A DNA stretch of 64,000 nt from Setoptus koraiensis. Its lineage: Eukaryota > Arthropoda. The position numbers were made by a program, and so were the translations under genes. Location of the stretch: positions 4,712,001-4,776,000 of the forward strand of contig CM106585.1 in assembly GCA_048013815.1 (NCBI GenBank). The letters are read 5' to 3'. Below the pieces are notes generated by a model, which saw nothing but the letters and a program-made list of their open reading frames with translations, had not been told where the DNA came from and made no database searches. Shown here piece by piece: positions 35,097-42,792 of the stretch (within the stretch, counting starts at the first letter, position 1; each line of letters begins with the position of its first letter).

Positions 35097-36407
35097 ATGG
35101 ACAAGGCACCACAACAACAAAAACCAGATATTACTTGTTTACAATTCTTTGAGCAGCTCGAACAACAAAACAATTTACACATAGATACAACTAATAATGG
35201 ACCTAATGTTGCCAATCAATCAACGCAACAACAACAACAAAATACTAGATCTACAACAAATAATAATCAAATTAATGATGACGGCCGCAGCACGTGCCTT
35301 AGGAGATGCGATCACAATTCAAAATTAAGCACCGCGTTATCACATATGCTTCAGAAGGAATTTATGGTGGATGTTACAGTTTCCTGTGATGATGGACAAC
35401 TAAATGCTCACAAACTAGTGCTAGCGGCTTCGTCATCATATTTTCGTACCTTGTTTCTCAAAAAGCCAAACACACATCATTATCCTATTATTGTCTTGAG
35501 GGACATAGCCTTCATGGACCTCAAGACTGTCATAGACTTCATGTACTACGGGGAGGTTACAATCACATCCGAACGATATGATTTAATTATGAAATGCGCA
35601 ACTTTTCTATTGGTCGAAGGTATCTCAAATTCATTTAACAATGTTGTCGCTACCTCACAACAAGACGACACATCGCAATGCAAGATGACTACATCATCTT
35701 CAACATTGATGCAGGATATGTCAGTTGGACAGGACAGCACACTACTTAGCCTGGACACTACTATGTATAGGGCCCAGTTGAGCGAACAACAAAATCCTCC
35801 AATTAAATCTGATGGAAATGATGCAGCTTGTCATAATGATACTGTTTGTGGTGGCCAATCAAAAGATCAAAGGATTTTGCACTATAATTTCAATCCATTC
35901 AATGAACATTTTAGAAAACTGAGAGAGCACATAGTCACAATAACTGAAGAAAATAAGCGACTAAGTGCAAGGCTCGCGTTACTAGAAGCAGGAAATGACG
36001 CCAATCTAACTAGAAAAATTGATGATGCTATTGAACATTCACAGGAATTGGAAACTCTCAGAAAGCAGGTCATGGAGGCTGAAACACGGGAGGCGAAAAT
36101 AATGGCCTCATTCAAAAAAACAAGCAAGGATTTTCGAACTATGTGCTACTTATTGACAGGTTTCAGAATAGATGCGCTGAAAGAAAGAAAATATAGATTG
36201 TCTAGCATGTACGCGGAATCGCCTGATGATGTACTTTATTTTGAGACCAGTCCAGATGGAAGTGTACAATTGCTCCAAAACGGATATAGTGAGAGGTTAT
36301 CTGAATATGTTGAGACGTATTTACAGCGAGCTGATAGTTTTCCAGCCTTCTTGGCGTCAATAACGTTGGATCTATTCAAGGCTTCGACAATGATCAACAT
36401 AAAATAA
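35097..36407 (+). CDS. BTB/POZ - MAD1 C-terminal fusion protein, 436 aa
   Basis: One uninterrupted frame holds two unrelated modules. Residues about 74-178 are a BTB/POZ dimerisation domain (VDVTVSCDDGQLNAHKLVLA, then FMYYGEV). Residues 259-267 read RILHYNFNP, the MAD2-interaction motif with the same spacing as human MAD1 (KVLHMSLNP). A coiled coil follows (about 270-345), then the MAD1 C-terminal domain: DFRTMCYLLTGFRID, YRLSSMYAESPDD and PAFLASITLDLF match human EFRKACYTLTGYQID, YRLTSLYAEHPGD and PAFLSSLTLELF. The RLK motif that binds BUB1 is changed to about KIM. MAD1 presents MAD2 at unattached kinetochores; its long N-terminal coiled coil is absent. An in-frame TGA at 35061 with no AG before the ATG fixes the start. 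Confidence 0.9.
   Translation: MDKAPQQQKPDITCLQFFEQLEQQNNLHIDTTNNGPNVANQSTQQQQQNTRSTTNNNQINDDGRSTCLRRCDHNSKLSTALSHMLQKEFMVDVTVSCDDGQLNAHKLVLAASSSYFRTLFLKKPNTHHYPIIVLRDIAFMDLKTVIDFMYYGEVTITSERYDLIMKCATFLLVEGISNSFNNVVATSQQDDTSQCKMTTSSSTLMQDMSVGQDSTLLSLDTTMYRAQLSEQQNPPIKSDGNDAACHNDTVCGGQSKDQRILHYNFNPFNEHFRKLREHIVTITEENKRLSARLALLEAGNDANLTRKIDDAIEHSQELETLRKQVMEAETREAKIMASFKKTSKDFRTMCYLLTGFRIDALKERKYRLSSMYAESPDDVLYFETSPDGSVQLLQNGYSERLSEYVETYLQRADSFPAFLASITLDLFKASTMINIK
36402..36407 (+). terminator. AATAAA overlapping the stop codon
   Basis: AATAAA overlaps the TAA stop of the BTB-MAD1 gene; with only 51 bp to the opposing gene's stop, the 3' ends of the two messages are likely to overlap. Confidence 0.4.
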
Positions 36408-36458
36408 AAACATCAAATTATCAGTAGCCATGTACATATATGGAAAAGAAATAGTTGA

Positions 36459-38501
36459 TCAGTTAATAATACTGAACTGAGTATCATTGGGTTGCATGGA
36501 TTTGTTATATTCTTCAAGGATCGCTTGCAAGTTTTTTGCCTCTTTGATGACAAAGTTGACATTGGCTATGACCCAAGTGCTTAGCTCATTAATATAAGGG
36601 TCAATCATTGGTTTAGGCATATTAAGTAGCTCTTTGAATAACGAGGGCCACACACTTGTTGGACATCCCTTAAATGTACGATCTACAATCCAGAAATTGT
36701 TTTGTGTGTCCTTTGCGGGCTCTATTTGCTCCCCGAAAAACATTCTGTGTATACAATCCAATGCTCCGAACCAATCTATCTCATTCGACCATGGTTTAGA
36801 GTCATGCATCTGGCAAATCATCATGTCACTGAGTTTACTTTCAAATCGACTACCTTCAGGTAATAGTCTCATATCCATGGCACGATCAAAGCCAACTAGC
36901 TTTATTATGGAAGTTCTCTCGTTGATTTTTGTTATGTCATCCTTTGATGGGTTATTGGCTATGAAGAGATTATTTATATTCAAACTCATGTGAATTATAT
37001 CACACGAGTGTATTTGCTTAATTACCTGGAGTAACTCAAGTGTGACGAGAGCAGCTATAGATTTGGGGAACTGCTTGTGTAAACTGTCGCAAGCGTCGAG
37101 AAATCTTGACAGAGGTGCCAAGCCGGGGTACTCATCTATTAGTACACTACCATCTTTATAAAACACAGCAGGGTTCGCATTCATGACGGACAACTCTATA
37201 TCCGGCTGACACCGTTGTTTGACTAATCTACGATGCAACTCTTTACAAATGTAGAATAGCCAGTCGTTGGCTGGTTGGTCGATCTTGATGCAGCATACTT
37301 TCAACGGTACGATATTCATTGTAGATTCATTTGATTCATCATCTTGCAGTAAGGTTGCTCCATACAATCGATTGGCAGAAGATATATCCCGATCTATCAG
37401 ATACTCATCATTACCAGCTCTAATGAGGGTATGATTTAACTTGATTTTCGGTAAGTTTCTGGAGTATCTAAATACCCCTTGTCTGGCGATAGGCTCATTT
37501 AAACAGGCAAGTAAGCGATTATAGGATGTTGGATCTGCGGGATCAATTGGTCTTTCTGGTAGCAATGGCGCTGGTGTGATTTGGTTAGTTTTTTGAGCTG
37601 TGCCAGGAGTTGCGCTCAAGCCAGAAGAAGACGACGAAGATTTACTGTTGCAATCTCTACTTGTTTCTACAATGGGGCTCAACTTGAGAGTGGGCGAACC
37701 TCCAAGAGAAGGACGAGACAAGCGCCGGCTAGCTATAGAGTTACGTTTTTCGTTTCCATTATCTTGTCTTTTTGCCTTTGGTGTGGATGAGTCAGCGTTG
37801 TCTCTCAAATATTGTGACTGGTCAATCGGATAAGTCAATTTATCATTGTAGGTTGTCGTTTGGTTGGAAATTGTTGCACACCAGAGATCCTGGACGGCTG
37901 TGTGCGATGTTTCGTTGAACTCTAGACATTGTGTTGTTTGAAAACATTGTGGCAGAATAGATAGTCGGTTACTTTGTGTACCAGAACCATTTGGAATGGT
38001 GTTGGAGTTTTGTTGGATTATTTGCTGTGACGATTGTTGCGGTGGCAATGATTGTTGTTGGCTTAGTTGTTGCTGCAGAATTTGTTGTTGTTGCATCAAC
38101 AATTGCATCTGCTGAGTCAAGAAATCAATTTTTTGCTTTTGATCTTCATTCTCTTTTTTCATCTGCTCGTATCCCTTCTTCAATTGTTCGTTCTCTCTGA
38201 ATACTTCATCTTTGCGTCTCTTCTCTAGAATTAGCGTTTTTGACTCAGCGAGTCTCTTGAATCTCAATTCTTCAAATGACAACTCAATACCATAGCACCC
38301 GCCTGGATATAGAGTGCGCGTATCAACGAAGAATCTATGTGACGGATTCAGGTTTTCGTGTATGAAACGCGGCGCCGGGTCCTCTGGCTCAATGTTTCTA
38401 TTCTCTTTTTTATCCTCTGGTGGTGCTGGTCTGCTTGTTGCTGTTTTGGCCGGTTTTATCAGTCCATCATCAACATAAATCTGGAACTTTGCTGGTGCCA
38501 T
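36459..38501 (-). CDS. BubR1: BubR1/BUB1B-like checkpoint pseudokinase, 680 aa, no TPR in the ORF
   Basis: Motifs appear in BubR1 order: ABBA motif FQIYVD (6-11), KEN box (32-34), GLEBS-like segment for BUB3 (about 39-66), SFEELRFKR (75-83), coiled coil/polyQ (about 95-160), KARD motif LSPIVE (274-279) matching human LSPIIEDS that docks PP2A-B56, and a kinase-like domain (about 350-660). The catalytic loop reads HMSLNINN and the DFG site GFD, so catalytic Asp residues are lost, as in vertebrate BubR1. In the checkpoint BubR1 joins the mitotic checkpoint complex inhibiting APC/C-Cdc20. The usual N-terminal TPR and first KEN box are missing: TAA lies four codons before the ATG. They could be on an upstream exon (possible acceptor just inside the ORF, ending ATGGCACCAG), but none is visible up to 40 kb. 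Confidence 0.88.
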   Translation of the reverse strand: MAPAKFQIYVDDGLIKPAKTATSRPAPPEDKKENRNIEPEDPAPRFIHENLNPSHRFFVDTRTLYPGGCYGIELSFEELRFKRLAESKTLILEKRRKDEVFRENEQLKKGYEQMKKENEDQKQKIDFLTQQMQLLMQQQQILQQQLSQQQSLPPQQSSQQIIQQNSNTIPNGSGTQSNRLSILPQCFQTTQCLEFNETSHTAVQDLWCATISNQTTTYNDKLTYPIDQSQYLRDNADSSTPKAKRQDNGNEKRNSIASRRLSRPSLGGSPTLKLSPIVETSRDCNSKSSSSSSGLSATPGTAQKTNQITPAPLLPERPIDPADPTSYNRLLACLNEPIARQGVFRYSRNLPKIKLNHTLIRAGNDEYLIDRDISSANRLYGATLLQDDESNESTMNIVPLKVCCIKIDQPANDWLFYICKELHRRLVKQRCQPDIELSVMNANPAVFYKDGSVLIDEYPGLAPLSRFLDACDSLHKQFPKSIAALVTLELLQVIKQIHSCDIIHMSLNINNLFIANNPSKDDITKINERTSIIKLVGFDRAMDMRLLPEGSRFESKLSDMMICQMHDSKPWSNEIDWFGALDCIHRMFFGEQIEPAKDTQNNFWIVDRTFKGCPTSVWPSLFKELLNMPKPMIDPYINELSTWVIANVNFVIKEAKNLQAILEEYNKSMQPNDTQFSIIN

Positions 38502-38858
38502 AGTTGTAGTTTAGGATATCCTTTACAATAAATTAATCAGTAGTTAATGAAAATAACTGTCATCTATTATTATTAAATAGCAGACTAATAGCAATTGAAG
38601 TAATATCATAATACAAGCGATAATGTAACAAAGACGTGCATTCAACACGTACATGCATCGCAGAGGCGCTCAAAGTGTTGATTCACGAGTTCTATTTGCA
38701 ACGGTTATGTGCGCTTTTCGAGCGCACCAATAGTTTTGAATCAGTGTGTATCATGGCGACAACCAGTGTGTGCATTCGTTATGTAAAACAAAGTTGCACT
38801 CTCCTGCGCATGCCTGATTGCAATGGGGAGAAATCAGTTATGAGTTGGTTGGTCAGTT

Positions 38859-39816
38859 ACAGGGTGTCTAGAGCAAGCGATACAGCCTTCCGCAGTGCAT
38901 TCTCTGCATAAAAACAATGCATGCTGCGTAAAATTTTTACAAAGTGCACCCATGTTTCACGGAAGGTACACGAGAGGCGCTGCTCACATTTTGCGAATGA
39001 GGAGAATTCAGTTCAGCGTTGCCCTCGCGGACCTTTCGCAAACTAGGCTGGACGCCACATGCATTCTCTTTTGTTCGCTTTCGTTTGTTTTTACTCCCTT
39101 GAAGAATCTGCCGCCAGGGAGCCATTTTTGATTGCACGTTGGTGCGAATTGCATACGCTGATAGCGTCTCAAACGACTGCATAGTTGGCGATACTACCTC
39201 ACAGCAAGACAGAGCAGAAGCCAACGAAAGCGAATTCGCCGAGATAACCATACTGCGCTTTTTGTTCCCCTTACACTGTGAAGTAACAGTGATGTTCGCT
39301 TGTGTGCGCTGCTTCCACTTTACTTGCGACACCCTATAACAAGGTGGAAGAGAGAGAGAGAAATATAAATAAACCAATATGATCTTCATAGGGCGAACAT
39401 ATGTGCTGGATTGGCGCAAAACTTGTGTAGGGTGTGAGGTGCAAGTAGTCAAGATACAAAGGCATCTGTGCAGCACAGCAGCACAGACAGTCCCAATGTG
39501 TAGTATTGTTTGCCCGATGCAATGTGGCGCCAAACGTGCTCAGAATCTCGCTAATGCACGAACTGTGCGATGCAAGCAAGCGCAGTGAGGGTGAGATTTT
39601 TCTGATGTACCTACATTGGTTTGCAAAAGAACCGCGAGGGCGGCGCTGCACTGCATTTTCCGTTGAGCAAACGTTGAGCAGCGCCTCTGATGGATCTCTC
39701 ATAAAACATCGGTGTGCTTCGGATAAATCGTGCAGTGTATTTGTGCAGAAAATGCACTGTGGAAGGCAGCGTAGCATGATCTGCAGAAATTTGACTACTG
39801 GCATGTCACACCCTAT
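38859..39816. mobile_element. Inverted-repeat element with CAGGGTGT-like ends
   Basis: A left arm (about 38859-39080) and right arm (about 39575-39816) are imperfect reverse complements: CAGAGGCGCTGCTCA, GCCCTCGCGG, GCAGTGCATT and GCCTTCC recur in mirrored order. Ends read ACAGGGTGTC and ATAGGGTGTG; a third GACACCCTAT lies at 39327-39336, suggesting a composite or internally deleted copy. No transposase frame. It separates the BubR1 gene from the next gene. Confidence 0.7.
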
Positions 39817-40028
39817 ACAGTGAATTGCGACATTTCTGTGCAACAAGCGCAGTATGAAATACCCAAGAGCCAAGACACAAAATGGCAAGATCACGATGAC
39901 GAATGAGAAAAAAACAAAAATAGGAATAACTCAATTCCTTTGTGTCATGTTATCATTATTATTTTATTATCATTACCCATCATTACACTATTACCGGTCC
40001 AGGCAACACCATCACAATCGACAGCAAC

Positions 40029-41860
40029 ATGGCCACTGGATACCCCGATGAGCTGAATCCGTTCGGCGACGAATGCGACGATCAACTCCCTAAGCACCAC
40101 CTGAAGACGACTCCCCGAACCCGAAAATCACCCTCAAATGCCAACCATCCTATGACTAAGAAGCCAACTTATCCAGAACAATTGAATCCATTCGATGTTG
40201 ACGATGCAGCCGAAGCCACCAATGACGACGACGACTACGATAATAGTTTCAATCCTTTTGCAGCAGAATCAGATGCAGTCGTTGATAACATGCCCAAGAT
40301 AGATTATGATGAGACGCTGAATCCTTTTGATGAGGACAATGAGGAGCCAGACCGCAGCCTACGGTTGGACAGCAGTCTCGATCATAATAGAAAGGCGGAA
40401 CAATGCACACGGGAACTATCATCGCCAACATGCCGGTCTCACGATGGCTCTACAACAAATTTGAGCGTTGACACTAGGCCTAAACCGTTTCCAAGAACAA
40501 AAAGCCTATTGAAAAAAGAAGGAAAACTTATCGAGGACAGAAAATCAAATGCATCCCAAGATCAAAGCGTGCCAGAAGAACCACAAGATGGCGGAGCAAG
40601 TTCATCTGGCAAGATTGACGAACCAGCGACGGCCACCGAGACAACGGTAAATCCTAGTTCTAATGTTGATAAAGGTCTCGTGGTTGAAAATAATCAAGAT
40701 CCTCATGATAGTAACCAAAATGTGAAGCAAAACTTAGCCAATGGTAGTGTAAAAAGGTTTGAAGGACGTCACGATGACAGAAACGCCGCTCTTTGGAGAA
40801 AAATAGGTCTTAAAAAGAGAGCGGCTCCTCCCTTGCCGGTGAACTTCAAACGCCAAGTGTTCGGCTCACTTGTCGAAATTGAGGCAGAACTCAATGAAAT
40901 TGGCGATAAGTTAGTGGACATTGAAGAGCGGTTTCTAGTTTGCGAGACAAAGATGCTCGAGGAGCGCTCAGAGACGAACGGTAATTATGCATCCAAATGT
41001 AGCAACATCTTACCATCTTACATAATTTCGCGAAAAGCTTGATTTACATTCAACATGTTTCATTTTTTGCCTCTGCATAATTAGATTCCCCCAAAGCCAA
41101 ACCAGCTGATGCGAACACTCCTATTAGACTTCACTTCATTGAGTTAGTGAAGGAAAAATGCGACCTGGCAAGAAGGCAAAAAGATCTTATGTATAAAAAA
41201 AGGGAACATATTTTAGATCAATCGCATTCTGATATCGAGTACGAGCTTCGCATGATTGGGAACAAGCAAGGTATGTTACAGAATCTGAGTCTTACAATAA
41301 GTTATCGATGATAAACTTAATTACTAATCCATTGTTTTTTTTGTCCGAATCAACAGCTTCAAGCAGGACAGACCAAGACGATCAGCGGGAACAAGAACTT
41401 CTCAAGAGGCTAGTTGAGATAATAGAGGAAAAGAATGATATCGTTGAAAATTTGATCAAAGATAATTCGATCAGGTAAGTGCAGCTTGTTACGACACGGT
41501 GCATATCAAACTAGTAGTGAACCAATAATAATAAATTTCTACTTGACGACTTTTCTTCTGCACAGTGATGAAGACGAGCTCAATAAAGCCTTGAAACGAC
41601 TGGATATTAGGTCACCGTCGGGCGAAAGTTTCTCGGGTCAGTCAGCAAAAGACTGTGATAGAAAAACTGCTGCATTTAATAATAACCAAGCGTCTCATGA
41701 TGCGAGCATATCAAAACAGGATAAGTCCAAGAACAAGCACCGTCCATCCACAACAAAAGCATTGAAAACCTTAAAAAAATATGGCAAAGTGGTTGTAAAG
41801 ATGAGTAAGAAAGATAATGATAATGCGCCGAAATCTAGAGTGACTAAAACTCCCTTGTAA
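40029..41860 (+). CDS. EHBP1/MICAL-like protein with NPF motifs and bMERB domain, 4 exons
   Basis: Exons inferred at 40029-40980, 41085-41270, 41357-41474 and 41566-41860, with matching phases (1,1,2) and GT-AG ends, giving about 515 aa. The first exon has four Asn-Pro-Phe motifs in acidic context (DELNPFGDE, EQLNPFDVD, SFNPFAAE, ETLNPFDED), which bind EH domains. The end of exon 1 through exon 4 encodes a helical bMERB domain (VFGSLVEIEAELNEIGDKL, IRLHFIELVKEKCDLARRQ, LLKRLVEIIEEKNDIVENL), which in EHBP1 and MICAL-like proteins binds Rab8/10-family GTPases. The tail is Lys-rich. The C2 and calponin-homology domains of EHBP1, or CH-LIM of MICAL-like proteins, are not seen; either upstream exons exist or this is a shortened adaptor. 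Likely role: linking Rab GTPases to EHD membrane remodelling on recycling endosomes. Confidence 0.75.
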
Positions 41861-41869
41861 ATTATACAT

Positions 41870-42790
41870 ATACATAAATTTTTGTTTGTAACGTAGATTT
41901 GAAAGGCCGCGATCGTTATGATAGCAGTTCCGCTAATCTAGAAATGGCAACAACAACAAAAAATCGACAACAACAGCAGCAGCAGCCATGAAAGGATTGC
42001 CTAGAGGGGCGCTTGTCAATGTTACTGGTGTTACGCTGTTACAATATGGAACGAGCAGTTGCGCGTGCGATTACTGAGAATTACGTCATTTTCATTGAAT
42101 GGCATGTCGCAGGTGCACGCGGAGCTTTTTCATTCATTCGGTTATAGTGGTAGTGTGTGTGTGTGTGTGTGCGCGTGTGTGTGCGTGTGTGTGTTTGTTT
42201 GTGCAGACTGGACCTCATAGTAGGAAGGTGGCGAGATCCGTTATTCAATAGTTGTTATATAGACTGGAATGAAGATACTGCTGACCTTCACAGTACTTAG
42301 TAGGGACCAAACCATCTAGAGCTGCTCCTTTGTGCCCATTAATCTAGATCGATAAGGATGGGGTGCATAAGATGTTGCTGAGTGTACCATAGAAATTCAT
42401 GTACATATTGTTATCGGTAGTAGAATGGAGTAGCGAGAATGAGATAACAACTATTCTCAATCATATCATCCTATGTGTATAAAGTTGGCAAGGTATGTGA
42501 TGACCGCCATTAGTTGACCATCGTCGCACAAATAATAATAATAATAATTCCATTGTCAGCATCGGCATTAAAAATAGTCAAACGCAAAAAAATAGCACTG
42601 TTTTATATCAAGATAATATTATCGAGGTTCATACAAACGATGATCCTTAATCTGGCAACATTCGACATAATGCAGCACTGATAGGACATTTGACGAAAAG
42701 TTTCAATATAATATATAATATATTGCACTGCGTTATTGCTGATATTGTTGCCGTTGTTTCATTATAGCTTATTATTGTTAAAAGGCCATC
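41870..42790. other. Intergenic with GT repeat
   Basis: Contains CAACAACAG-rich DNA near 41950-41985 and the GT microsatellite at 42152-42204; otherwise nothing recognised. It includes the 3' end of the EHBP1-like gene and the 5' region of the convertase gene. Confidence 0.5.
42152..42204. repeat. (GT)n/(GC) microsatellite
   Basis: GT dinucleotides interrupted by GC steps over about 50 bp. Confidence 0.9.
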
Positions 42791-42792
42791 TA

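Noticed and set aside
38937-39894. Cys-rich minus-strand frames (198 and 186 codons) upstream of BubR1, considered as a missing TPR exon
   Set aside because: They fall in the inverted-repeat element, show no TPR or Mad3 motif and are mirrored by plus-strand frames.
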